A stretch of 64,000 nt of DNA from the NCBI RefSeq assembly GCF_014764445.1, contig NZ_CP061721.1:3224001-3288000 (forward strand), in the 5' to 3' direction. Below, piece by piece: positions 35,993 to 44,191 of the stretch. A model generated the notes under the pieces. That model saw only the letters and a list, made by a program, of their open reading frames with translations. It did not search any database and was not told where the DNA came from. This stretch comes from Pseudarthrobacter sp. BIM B-2242 (GTDB lineage Bacteria; Actinomycetota; Actinomycetes; Actinomycetales; Micrococcaceae). Each line of letters opens with the position of its first letter. The stretch's first letter is position 1. A program made the translations under genes and the position numbers.

Positions 35993-36739
35993 GCACGGCG
36001 GGCATGGCGGGCATGGCGGCACGATGGGTGTCCACGGCATGCTCCTGTTGGTGACGATGCCATTTTCATGTCGCATCTGCCCATGTTCGAAGGTCCACAC
36101 AATTTTCAAGTGATCCTTGAGGTGGTGCTGGACGACGCTGCAAGCCAACTCCTCAGCGCCGACCGCGAAACCAACGGCAATGGTTTATGGACGTTCGAGC
36201 CCGAGAAATTCCATATCACTGAGCTCGATCCCAGCGGCGACGGGCCGGCACGATCGTCAATCGCGGGCACCATATACCGGGGCCACTTCGAGCGCGGAGG
36301 GCACCCGATTGTCCGCGGCGTTGATGCCGCGGTCCGCAGCGTCGTGCACTTCAACGAGCTCGACGTCGCTGCTGCCCACAGTGCGACCCAGGAGCTGACG
36401 TATCTCTGCTTCGGGCGGGCCAAGCAAATCCACCTCGCACATCGGATTACGGCCAGCCCGGACTTTGATCAGGTCCTCACGGCACGATTGGTCCCCGGTA
36501 CCGTTACGAATCAGGCAGGACGTCCTGTGGGAGAGGACATTACGCGAGACTTCGATCATGCCGCGCCTGTTGAATTTCAGGGCCGCCGCGACACTCCGGA
36601 GTTCCGGCTGATACCCCAAGAAACCGTCGAGGGGTCCTTCTTCGCGACCATCGCACCAAAGGGGTTCCACGGTTTCCGAGTTCAGATACAAATCGACCGG
36701 GAACTCTACCTTGAATTACGTGAGCTTGGCTCTGGCTGA
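35985..36739 (+). pseudogene. frameshifted member of an unnamed beta-rich family
   Basis: The frame from the ATG at 35985 reads a His/Gly-rich start and then HGMLL; the frame that continues to 36739 reads GDDAIFMSHLPMFEGPHNFQ and later TIYRGHFERGGHPIV and TYLCFGRAKQIHLAHRI. From memory, family members begin HGMLLVGxDxxYLSHLPMF without a break. A single extra base near 36046 (CTG-TTGGT) would join the two into one protein of about 251 aa. As written, only the 223-codon frame from 36068 is open. Sequencing error or true mutation cannot be told apart. Function unknown. Confidence 0.65.
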
Positions 36740-36794
36740 ACAAGCCCACCTTGCATACTGCCAGGCGTTCACCCTTCCGTTCACCCTTTGATTA

Positions 36795-37496
36795 TCAGCG
36801 AGACGTAAGAACGGTGCGCGTTTCTTCCAATGATTGAACTAACGTATTGAGTTCCCTCTGCGGCTCCGCAAATATCGTTGCATACACTCCAAGAACTGCC
36901 GCCGCATCTGGAATGTATATGGGGTGCGCCATACCAGCAGGAGCCAGGGCTGCGTCGACATCTTTAACCGCCGCCTCTGCCAGCTCCATCATCCGGCGAA
37001 TTGTGTCGGCAAGTTTTTCATCGTCCGCATAAAAGTTGCTCCAGACACTTGCCAGCTCTGCGGCATCCCGGCGACCTTTCTCGCCCAACAACCCGAACAT
37101 GGAATCCCAGCCACGGTCCGTACTGTGCGCATTAAGGGCATCGCGCAGGTCACGGACTTTTCCGCTGCTGCCCTTCAAATCCCGAAGCCGGCCATTGAGC
37201 TCGACAAGTTTTGCCTTCTGCTCGATCACATAGTTGTTGAAGCGCACCGTCTCGTAATCGGCGGCTGGACCCCCGCTGAACCGAAAGGCACTGACCACCT
37301 TGGTGACCTCGGCAAGACCTTCCACCGTCCGTTGCATTTGATCGAGGAGGTCAGCCCACTCGTCCCTTGAATCGGGATAGTTGAGCTCCAGGTACTTGCG
37401 GCCATCGTTGACTGCCTGGATGATATCGCGGGTATTCCGCACCACGTCTGCCACCATTTTTACAACTTCTGCAATATCGCTAACTCCGGCCACCAC
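36795..37496 (-). CDS. helical protein, unknown
   Basis: 233 aa, almost all predicted helix, without signal peptide or membrane segment. The N-terminal part (VSDIAEVVKMVADVVRNTRDIIQAVNDGRKYL) is an amphipathic helix pair, and the centre (VIEQKAKLVELNGRLRDLKG) is coiled-coil-like. The general look recalls helical-bundle signalling domains, but no motif proves that. Start GTG at 37496 with AAGGAG 6 nt upstream. The next gene upstream in the same direction is a lipoprotein 47 bp away, so both may be one transcript. Confidence 0.6.
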   Translation of the reverse strand: MVAGVSDIAEVVKMVADVVRNTRDIIQAVNDGRKYLELNYPDSRDEWADLLDQMQRTVEGLAEVTKVVSAFRFSGGPAADYETVRFNNYVIEQKAKLVELNGRLRDLKGSSGKVRDLRDALNAHSTDRGWDSMFGLLGEKGRRDAAELASVWSNFYADDEKLADTIRRMMELAEAAVKDVDAALAPAGMAHPIYIPDAAAVLGVYATIFAEPQRELNTLVQSLEETRTVLTSR

Positions 37497-37543
37497 ACCC
37501 CATCTCCTTTGCGAATCAGTACTACGGGGAATTCTTTTTGCAC

Positions 37544-38245
37544 CTAGGGCAGCCTCTCAAACGGGACCCGGGCCGACTTCACCGACGTTTCACCACTGGC
37601 CCTGACGACGGTCGAGAACCCGGGGGGAGGCGCATCTTTCGGCACAATGATGGTGGTGCTGAATGCTCCCTGGCTGTCAGCTTTCTCCTGCTTGATAAGC
37701 GTGGCGTGAATATATATTGCGACAGTCTCGTCCGGGTAGAAATTCCGGCCACTGACACTCAGCGACTCCCCGACCTGTGCCTGAGAGGGGGCGATCTCGA
37801 TGTGGGCCGTTTCCTGGACCTGCTGCTTGATCATGTCGGCGCGGTTCCGGGATTCCTGGGCCGCCGACTTATCCACCGCCGAATCCGCCTGCGTCTCGGC
37901 AATCTTCAGGCAGTCGGACACGACTTGGAGGGCGACCACCGTGTTCTCCCGTTTCTGCTCCTCGTAGGCCGCCTCGACGGATGCATCGGCAACCACTTTG
38001 AAGGTTCCTCCGAGTTTTCCGCCCACTTTGGTTGTTAGGTCGACCCCGCGCTCCTTGGTGCATTCGATGTACGTGATGGCCATACCACTCAGGCATTGGC
38101 CGTTGTACTCTCTCGTATTGCCGGTACAGGTCGGTCCCCCGCACGCGACCAGCATGGCGCTGACGGCAAACTGGACCAGCAGCAGTGCAACCATGCGGGA
38201 AGACCCGCCGGTCACCTTCTTACACGCATCGTCACGGCCATCCAT
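37544..38245 (-). CDS. putative lipoprotein
   Basis: 233 aa. A basic N-terminus, a hydrophobic stretch (MVALLLVQFAVSAMLVAC) and lipobox LVAC-G near residue 35 predict a lipid-anchored outer-face protein. Residues 60-130 are helical with repeated charged residues (TKERGVDLTTKVGGKLGG). The last 85 residues (APSQAQVGESLSVSGRNFYPDETVAIYIH) form an IPT/TIG or Ig-like domain. No catalytic residues seen. ATG at 38245 follows GGAG by 6 nt. Role unknown. Confidence 0.68.
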   Translation of the reverse strand: MDGRDDACKKVTGGSSRMVALLLVQFAVSAMLVACGGPTCTGNTREYNGQCLSGMAITYIECTKERGVDLTTKVGGKLGGTFKVVADASVEAAYEEQKRENTVVALQVVSDCLKIAETQADSAVDKSAAQESRNRADMIKQQVQETAHIEIAPSQAQVGESLSVSGRNFYPDETVAIYIHATLIKQEKADSQGAFSTTIIVPKDAPPPGFSTVVRASGETSVKSARVPFERLP

Positions 38246-38480
38246 GACTAACTCCATCCCGACTGAATGTCCTGCAGCATGCAGGCACGAGCCTGACCTG
38301 AGTAAACGCGATTGCCCGTTACCGGTGCGTTACTGCCTCCGCGGCCTCAACGGGGCCCTTCGCGGGCCTGGAGATTCCTCTCGGGCGCCGCCGACACAGA
38401 AAAATCACCGGCCGGAAATACTCCGGCAACCTGACCACGGCATGCTTGGGCCTACGGGGACAACCAGCAGGGGGCACAGC

Positions 38481-38690
38481 ATGACAGCACAGCAGACCGA
38501 AACGGCGCCACTCCAGGTGGACGACTACATTCAGGCGTGGCACAACGGGAAGCTTTTCCACCAGGGGCGCGTGACCGACGTCGTCCGTTCACTGGACCTT
38601 ATCTGGATCCTGGACGTGGGCACCGGAACGCGGAAGCTCCTCGATCCGGAAGCCCTGGAGATCGTCCGGGTTGAGGGCCCCGCCCTCTAG
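38481..38690 (+). CDS. small soluble protein, unknown
   Basis: 69 aa: LQVDDYIQAWHNGKLFHQGRV, then LDLIWILDVGTGTRKLLDPEALEIVRV. It looks like a small SH3-like or barrel protein, with no membrane segment. A GGGGG stretch lies 7 nt before the ATG. Its last 102 bp overlap the 3' end of the opposite-strand membrane-protein gene, so the two convergent genes share sequence. Confidence 0.55.
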   Translation: MTAQQTETAPLQVDDYIQAWHNGKLFHQGRVTDVVRSLDLIWILDVGTGTRKLLDPEALEIVRVEGPAL

Positions 38691-39278
38691 GGATTTTTGG
38701 GGGACGTTCCGCAGCATCCAAACGGCAAGCCCCACGATGGCCACCGCCAGACCCACCAGACCCAGCTGCAGCACCGTTTCCGGAAAGACGGTACGGAACG
38801 CGATGGGAATGACGCTCGCCATGTACAGGACCACCATGCCCTTCGGCACGCTCGAGCTGCGCCAAAGCGCCAGCATCAGGACCACCGTACCGAGCAGGAA
38901 CAGCATGGAGACTACGGTCAGGGCGATGCCCAGCGGGCCGGCACGCAGGGCAGCCACCACCCCGGGATCAACATAGGGAAAGACAAGGTTGAGCACAAAC
39001 TCCACCCCCACGAGGCCGGCCAATGCCACCACGGAGATCACCGCACCCGCGGCTCCCAGCGCTCGTGCCTGGTGGGAAACCAGCACATAGATCCCGAGCA
39101 CCAGCCCGATCGCAGCGAGTTGGGCGACCGGAGCAGCCAGCTGCGTGAAAGAGGACGTGGGGATGACGCCTGCCCGCTTGGCGGCGTTCACCAGCAGGAT
39201 GGCTGCGGAGAGAAATCCGGCCAACGCAAAAATCCTGATGAGGACGGCGGGCAGGTAAAGCTCAATTCTTGAGGACAT
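38589..39278 (-). CDS. multispanning membrane protein, unknown
   Basis: About 229 aa with six hydrophobic segments: VLIRIFALAGFLSAAILLV, VAQLAAIGLVLGIYVLV, GAAGAVISVVALAGLVG, GIALTVVSMLFLLGTVVLML and two more near 150-190, ending in a soluble tail. I do not recognise the family; no transporter motif is visible. The ATG at 39278 is chosen, though in-frame starts to 39326 exist and no ribosome site is strong. Confidence 0.6.
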   Translation of the reverse strand: MSSRIELYLPAVLIRIFALAGFLSAAILLVNAAKRAGVIPTSSFTQLAAPVAQLAAIGLVLGIYVLVSHQARALGAAGAVISVVALAGLVGVEFVLNLVFPYVDPGVVAALRAGPLGIALTVVSMLFLLGTVVLMLALWRSSSVPKGMVVLYMASVIPIAFRTVFPETVLQLGLVGLAVAIVGLAVWMLRNVPQKSLEGGALNPDDLQGFRIEELPRSGAHVQDPDKVQ

Positions 39279-39488
39279 CAGAGGCTCTTGACTACTCGTC
39301 ATGCACGAAGCGCCGGCTGTTTCCAATCGACGTGACCCGGGCAGGGTGCCGGGGTCAGTTCGAAGCTACGGCGGGGCAGGGTGAGCGGGCATCACCACAT
39401 GTGGTGATTGGGAGGGTGACTGGAGTCGGCAAAACCGGCGGCCAAATCAGGGCAGCCGCGCACCGACGTCGCGCTTTAGAATGGCGAC

Positions 39489-39926
39489 ATGACACCTCAG
39501 GAACTGGCCAACCTGGCGCACTTGCGCCGCGCCCGTGACCTGATCGACCGCGAGTACGCCAAGCCGCTGGACGTCCCCACCATGGCCGCCGGCGCCCTGA
39601 TGTCCGCGGCGCATTTCTCCCGCCAGTTCAAGGCCGCCTACGGTGAGACGCCGTACAACTACCTCATGACCCGCCGGATAGAACGCGCCATGGCGCTGCT
39701 GCGCGCCGGCGCCAGCGTCACCGATGCGTGCATGGAAGTGGGCTCCACGTCGCTGGGTTCGTTCAGCTCGCGGTTCACCGAGATCGTGGGCATGACCCCC
39801 AGCGCCTACCGCGCCCGGGAGCACCATGCGGTAAAGGCCATGCCGTCCTGCATCGCCCGGCAGCACACCCGGCCCTCGCGCAAACCGAGCAGGATTGAAG
39901 AAGCGTCCCTGACGCCGCCGCAATAG
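39489..39926 (+). CDS. AraC-family regulator (DNA-binding domain only)
   Basis: 145 aa; the AraC double helix-turn-helix fills residues 8-110: LDVPTMAAGALMSAAHFSRQFKAAYGETPYNYL and VTDACMEVGSTSLGSFSSRFTEIVGMTPSAYR. There is no separate ligand-binding domain. It is followed, 10 bp on, by a VOC-family gene on the same strand. This short-AraC plus VOC pairing suggests the regulator controls the VOC gene, or that both respond to one small molecule. Confidence 0.9.
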   Translation: MTPQELANLAHLRRARDLIDREYAKPLDVPTMAAGALMSAAHFSRQFKAAYGETPYNYLMTRRIERAMALLRAGASVTDACMEVGSTSLGSFSSRFTEIVGMTPSAYRAREHHAVKAMPSCIARQHTRPSRKPSRIEEASLTPPQ

Positions 39927-39936
39927 CGTGGAAGAC

Positions 39937-40338
39937 ATGAACATTTCACTGAAATACGCACACGTCACCGTCAACGATCTCGATGAGTCCCTCGCGTTCT
40001 ACCGCGACGCCCTCGGCTACGAAGTCCGGAACGACGTCGGCTCCGACGGACAGCGCTGGGTCACCCTGGGCAACGCCGCCCAGCCCGACCTCGAACTGGT
40101 CCTCTCCCCTCCGCACGCCGGCCGCTCCCAGGCCGACGGCGACGCCATCCAGGAACTGCTCACCAAGGGCGTGATGCCCATGCTCGTGTTCACCACGGAC
40201 GATCTCGACGCCACCTTCGAGAAGCTCCGCGCATCCGGCGCCGAAGTCCTCCAGGAACCCATCGACCAGCCGTGGGGCCCGCGCGACTGCGCCTTCCGCG
40301 ACCCCTCCGGCAACATGATCCGCATCAACCAGGGCTAG
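39937..40338 (+). CDS. VOC (glyoxalase/bleomycin resistance) family protein
   Basis: 133 aa with two beta-alpha-beta-beta-beta halves: YAHVTVNDLDESLAFYRDALGYEV at the N-terminus and MLVFTTDDLDATFEKLRASGAEV plus DCAFRDPSGNMIRINQ at the end. The metal or substrate residues H10 and E103-type positions are partly present. Function unassigned; ring-cleavage, glyoxalase and sequestration roles occur in the family. The ATG at 39937 is chosen; a GTG at 39928 adds three residues. Confidence 0.9.
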   Translation: MNISLKYAHVTVNDLDESLAFYRDALGYEVRNDVGSDGQRWVTLGNAAQPDLELVLSPPHAGRSQADGDAIQELLTKGVMPMLVFTTDDLDATFEKLRASGAEVLQEPIDQPWGPRDCAFRDPSGNMIRINQG

Positions 40339-40361
40339 CGTCGCTCCCCCACCACCGGAGC

Positions 40362-40405
40362 GCACGACGTCGGCACCCAAGTTGGGTGCCGACGTCGTGC
40401 GTTTT
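40362..40405 (+). terminator. rho-independent terminator
   Basis: The near-perfect palindrome GCACGACGTCGGCACCC-AAGTT-GGGTGCCGACGTCGTGC (arms of 17 nt or more) is followed by GTTTT. It lies 24 bp after the VOC stop and is symmetrical enough to work in both directions for the convergent gene at 40478. Confidence 0.9.
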
Positions 40406-40477
40406 GAAACGGCGCGGGGCAACTGTGTGACAGTTAGCACCTCCCAGTCTGTAACCGGTGCTGACCCGCGCACCTAG

Positions 40478-41317
40478 CTAGTAGCGAATTGGCCAGAGCA
40501 ACGGCCCACACGCATGCCACTCGAACTCGGGGCCGTGGTAGACGTGCTGGAGGTGTGCGACGTACCACATCACCACGTCCGTGCCGTTGACTGGCTCACC
40601 GGTGATGTGCTGATACAGCCCGTCATCGCTGGCCGATCCCAGGCGCCCTCTCAGGTCTTCAGCGCCCCGGTAGGCTACGATCGCCCCATTCAGCCCGCCG
40701 AAAAAGTCGGGCCGCCCATCGAACTGTCCCCGATTGATCTTGTAGCCACGGTTCGATTTCTTGTTCAGAATCGCCCAGGAGGTGTTGGACGAGTAAATGG
40801 CCTCCTCGCCCACTAATGGCCGCCAACCCGGCCCGTAGCCCCAGTTTGTGGTCTGCCCCGGCGAGTACTCCAGTGGCAAGTTGTTCGAAGCCCCTTCGAT
40901 GTCGAAGTCGAAGCGCCAGTACACATGATGCTGATGGGTGGACGGATGCTGCAGGCCGGCGCTGTGGAGCTGCGGCAGGATGAGTCCGTCGTGGCGGAAG
41001 AACCATCGGTTGAGGAGATGATATCTGCCGATCCGGTGATAGCTCTCCACCACCAGGTGACGGAAACCTCCCTGGAAGTGCTCGTAGACCTTGACGGGTC
41101 GATCCATGTTCCCGATGCTCAGTTGGTCCTTGTAAGGGCCGTTCCCAGAGTCGTAGCGGACCCGGATCATAGGCAAGCTTGCCTTGTGCAGGACCTTCCT
41201 GCCGCGGAAGACCACATCCCGAAAGGCGATGGCCTCGGTGTCCCCGTCGTTTAGCTCCCACAGGAACGTCCAGACCGGAGCCTCGGCAGGCCAACTCACA
41301 CGTGCGAAAACGCTCAT
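40478..41317 (-). CDS. copper amine oxidase-like catalytic-domain protein with altered cofactor motif
   Basis: 279 aa, resembles the beta-sandwich catalytic domain of copper amine oxidases but is far shorter than the usual 650 or more. The segment NRWFFRHDGLILPQLHSAG and HQHHVYWRFDFDIEG (HQHH at 128-131) match the region of the copper HxH ligands; HLQH at 255-258 fits the third histidine. The tyrosine that becomes TPQ lies in T-x-x-N-Y-D/E; here the matching site reads RIGRYH (95-100), so N and D/E are replaced. Copper binding is plausible, TPQ oxidase activity doubtful. It overlaps the preceding gene by ATGA. Confidence 0.65.
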   Translation of the reverse strand: MSVFARVSWPAEAPVWTFLWELNDGDTEAIAFRDVVFRGRKVLHKASLPMIRVRYDSGNGPYKDQLSIGNMDRPVKVYEHFQGGFRHLVVESYHRIGRYHLLNRWFFRHDGLILPQLHSAGLQHPSTHQHHVYWRFDFDIEGASNNLPLEYSPGQTTNWGYGPGWRPLVGEEAIYSSNTSWAILNKKSNRGYKINRGQFDGRPDFFGGLNGAIVAYRGAEDLRGRLGSASDDGLYQHITGEPVNGTDVVMWYVAHLQHVYHGPEFEWHACGPLLWPIRY

Positions 41318-42018
41318 AGTGATGCCTCCTCCCTCGGTATCAGGCCGGTCTTGACGACCTCCCGGTTGCTGAGATCAACGATGGCAAAGGCCGTCGGGAC
41401 GTACCTGTCCGCAGGTCCAAAGCGCAAGTCCACCACCCGATGCCCGAAGCGAGGGCTCTGAAAGTTCACGTCCTCGACAATCAGACTCACGGCGGGGTCG
41501 AGGTCAATGCCGGCGTCGGACAGCGGGTTCTCGGCACGCAGGATGGCCAGCGCCTCGCGGTGCTCGGCGTCGGTCACCGGTGGCTGATATCGCTTGACGC
41601 TCACATCGAGCACCGCCTTCCGGGCCGGATCGACCATCGCCTCCACAACGACATCGTCGGTGTAGTCGTAGATGATGACCAGGGGGAAGTCGGTCTCGCG
41701 ATCCAAGGATCGCGTACCGATCTCCAGCACCTCGTAGCGTTTGTCCCGGAGATTTGATGCGACCGCTTCCGAAGCGAGGGCAACGTCCGCCGCTTCCCGG
41801 CGACTTTCATCGCTGATCCTGGGCTCCAAATACTCGACGTCGACCGGGGTGATGTTCGGCGGGGTCAGGTAGTGGCTGAAGTCTGGAACGTCGACGAACG
41901 GAGGATCGATAACGGGTCCCAGGTTGGGGATCTCGGCACTGAAGAGGTTCGGCGGCGGTAGCAGGTCGGAGGGCCGCCTGCCGGCGGTGTTCGTTTCTTC
42001 TCCATCGTCATTCGCCAT
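41314..42018 (-). CDS. N-terminal-domain partner of the amine-oxidase-like protein
   Basis: 234 aa, soluble. A Pro-rich N-terminus (LLPPPNLFSAEIPNLGPV) precedes two alpha/beta units: YEVLEIGTRSLDRETDFPLVIIYDYTDD, then VSVKRYQPPVTDAEHREALAILRA and FAIVDLSNREVVKTGLI. These resemble the N2/N3 domains of copper amine oxidases. With the 4-bp overlapping downstream gene it looks like an amine oxidase split in two. The ATG at 42018 has AGGAG 8 nt upstream; an earlier ATG gives 22 more residues but no site. Confidence 0.55.
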   Translation of the reverse strand: MANDDGEETNTAGRRPSDLLPPPNLFSAEIPNLGPVIDPPFVDVPDFSHYLTPPNITPVDVEYLEPRISDESRREAADVALASEAVASNLRDKRYEVLEIGTRSLDRETDFPLVIIYDYTDDVVVEAMVDPARKAVLDVSVKRYQPPVTDAEHREALAILRAENPLSDAGIDLDPAVSLIVEDVNFQSPRFGHRVVDLRFGPADRYVPTAFAIVDLSNREVVKTGLIPREEASL

Positions 42019-42118
42019 GGAAGCTACTCCTCGCGTAGGGGTGAACGTCTGACTCAGCACACCGCGAGTGGCGCGACGTGTCACCCGTCATGGAATCAAA
42101 CCCGCCGTTACGGTGGCG

Positions 42119-42244
42119 TTACCCGGGCGTTCCCGTTCCCCGTGACGAGAACGCCCGTCGTCCCCGGGTTCGGTCACCGCGTGCGGCCGCCAGGACGAGT
42201 GCGAAGGTTGCGAACAGGATCATGATCGCTGCCTCGAGGGCCAT
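42119..42244 (-). CDS. candidate 41-aa membrane microprotein
   Basis: Open frame with a hydrophobic stretch MALEAAIMILFATFALVLAA followed by a basic, Arg-rich tail. GGAG lies 10 nt before the ATG. It is 100 bp upstream of the amine-oxidase-like pair on the same strand. Such an orientation (short membrane helix, positive inside) is typical of small membrane proteins, but the frame is short enough to be chance. Confidence 0.3.
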   Translation of the reverse strand: MALEAAIMILFATFALVLAAARGDRTRGRRAFSSRGTGTPG

Positions 42245-42349
42245 TACACAGAAGCTCCGGTCTCGTAGGAACTGAGGCTTTCGGAACGCCGCGCAGGGAC
42301 AACCACAAGGGGTAGGCCTACTCCTTGCGGGCGGGCCTAAGATATCGTC

Positions 42350-43378
42350 ATGCCGCTGCGCTTCTTCTCCCGCCGCCCGCGTTCCGTCCCGGAGCCCGGG
42401 CAGCTACGCCCCAAACGGCGACGGCGGGTGCTTCGGGTTATTGCGCGGGTTGCCCTGGTGCTGCTCGGGCTGGTGCTTGTCTCCACTGCTGCCAACCTCA
42501 TCCTGGAAGGCGTTGAGCGCGCCAATGCCACTCCGTACGGCGAGCGCGTCCGGATCGAACAGGGAACCATCAACGTCTCCCGCGCAGGTGACACCGGGCC
42601 AACACTGGTGCTGCTCAGCGGGCTGGGCACCCCGGCGCCGGGGCTGGACTTCGCCCCGCTGGTCAGGGAGCTGGACGGGTACCGGACCGTGGTGGTGGAG
42701 GGGTTCGGCTACGGCTACAGCGACACGGACGTCAGGCCGCGGACCCTCGAGAACCAGTCCGAGGAACTCCATTCGGTGCTCTCCGCGCTGGGCATCAACG
42801 GGCCCTATGTTCTGGCGGGCCACTCCATCGGCGGCTTCACCACCCTGTACTACGCCAACAAGTACCCCGCGGAAGTGTCGGCGGTCATCGGCCTCGACGC
42901 CACTGTGCCTACCGCACCCGCTCCGCCGCCCGGCTCCGCGGCACCTGCCGATGCACCGCCGTCGGGCAATTTCTGGGAACGCCTGGCCTCCACCACCGGG
43001 CTGGTCCGCTGGGCTGCGGCGCTGGGCCTGGCCGATCCGGAGGGCAGCAGCTATACGCAGGCCGAAATTGAGCAGATGCGCATGCTCGCGAGCTGGAACT
43101 TCGGCAACGCGGCGGTGACCGATGAAACGAACCGGATCGGGGAAAACGCCGCGAAACTGCACGGCCTCAGCTACCCCAGCGGGCTTCCGGTGCTGCAGTT
43201 CCTGGCACAGGACACCATCGACCACCGGGCAGACTGGCTGAGCCTGCACGAACGCCAGCTGGAGAATGTGGCGCGGCATCAGCTGGTGGTGCTCGAGGGC
43301 CCGCACTACCTGCACTGGACCGAGGCCAAGGAGCTGGCGGACGGGATCGACGCGTTCCTGGGGGCAGGGGCTGGATAG
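42350..43378 (+). CDS. alpha/beta-hydrolase
   Basis: 342 aa. A basic N-terminus and one membrane segment (VIARVALVLLGLVLVSTAA near 28-48) would anchor it with the enzyme outside. The hydrolase core has PTLVLLSGLGTPAPG (oxyanion region), LAGHSIGGFTTLYYA with nucleophile Ser in GHSIGG, and a late H-Y-L-H near the C-terminus (GPHYLHW) as the catalytic His. A Pro/Ala-rich insertion lies near 185-200. Substrate unknown. The ATG lies 22 nt downstream of GCGGGC with no strong site. Confidence 0.87.
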   Translation: MPLRFFSRRPRSVPEPGQLRPKRRRRVLRVIARVALVLLGLVLVSTAANLILEGVERANATPYGERVRIEQGTINVSRAGDTGPTLVLLSGLGTPAPGLDFAPLVRELDGYRTVVVEGFGYGYSDTDVRPRTLENQSEELHSVLSALGINGPYVLAGHSIGGFTTLYYANKYPAEVSAVIGLDATVPTAPAPPPGSAAPADAPPSGNFWERLASTTGLVRWAAALGLADPEGSSYTQAEIEQMRMLASWNFGNAAVTDETNRIGENAAKLHGLSYPSGLPVLQFLAQDTIDHRADWLSLHERQLENVARHQLVVLEGPHYLHWTEAKELADGIDAFLGAGAG

Positions 43379-43439
43379 GCGCAGGGACGATTAGGGGCGT
43401 CCGGGTTGTGGCTGCTCTCCGTTCGTCCTAGATTTGGGC

Positions 43440-44174
43440 ATGACCATTTCCCCCGAACACGAGCTGCTCCTTGAGCTCCAGGACCTGATCATCGGCACGG
43501 GATCGGTAGCCGATTTCCTGGGCGGGCTGTCCAGCATTGCCGCCTCCTCACTCAGCCGTGCGGCCGGGACCACGGTGGAGTGCGGCGTCACCCTCCGGCA
43601 CAACAAAAAAACGCGAACAGTCGGCGGCAGCACAGAGCGGGCCATCCACCTGGACAAGATCGAACAACAGGTGGGTGAGGGCCCCTGCATCGACGCCCTG
43701 AAAGTGAAGGCCCCCGTCCTCCTGGCAGACGTCCGGACGGACCCCCGCTGGCCCGTGTACCAGGAACGCCTGTTCGAGGAGGGTGTCCTGAGCGCCCTTG
43801 GTGTGCCTCTTGACCTCAGTGAGGACGCGACCGCTGCCCTGAACTTCTTCGCATCGACAACAGGCGTGTTCACCGAGGCGACCATCACTGAGGCTGTCAG
43901 CTTCGCCGGAGTCGCCCGCACCGCCGTCCGCCTGGCCGTGCGGGTGGCTAGCGCCGAAGGGGCAGCGGATGACCTGAGCGCCGCGATGGAAAGCCGCACC
44001 GCCATCAACCTCGCATGCGGCATCATCATGGGCCAGAACCGCTGCACCCAGAACGAAGCCATGGGCATCCTGATCAAGGTCTCCAGCCACCGGAACCAGA
44101 AGCTCCGGGACGTTGCCGAGGACATCGTCATTAAGATCTCGGGCGAGGAACCTACCACCTACTTCGACATGTAA
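43440..44174 (+). CDS. GAF-ANTAR domain regulator
   Basis: 244 aa. The GAF sensor domain spans about 20-165 (VGEGPCIDALKVKAPVLLADVRTDPRW, LGVPLDL), and the ANTAR RNA-binding domain about 185-240 (AINLACGIIMGQNRCTQNEAMGILIKVSSHRNQKLRDVAEDIV). ANTAR proteins bind two-stem hairpins in leader RNAs and prevent termination. The ATG at 43440 is chosen over a TTG six bases earlier. No target hairpin pair was found by eye in the neighbouring leaders. Confidence 0.92.
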   Translation: MTISPEHELLLELQDLIIGTGSVADFLGGLSSIAASSLSRAAGTTVECGVTLRHNKKTRTVGGSTERAIHLDKIEQQVGEGPCIDALKVKAPVLLADVRTDPRWPVYQERLFEEGVLSALGVPLDLSEDATAALNFFASTTGVFTEATITEAVSFAGVARTAVRLAVRVASAEGAADDLSAAMESRTAINLACGIIMGQNRCTQNEAMGILIKVSSHRNQKLRDVAEDIVIKISGEEPTTYFDM

Positions 44175-44191
44175 GTCCCTGGTTTTCTCGG

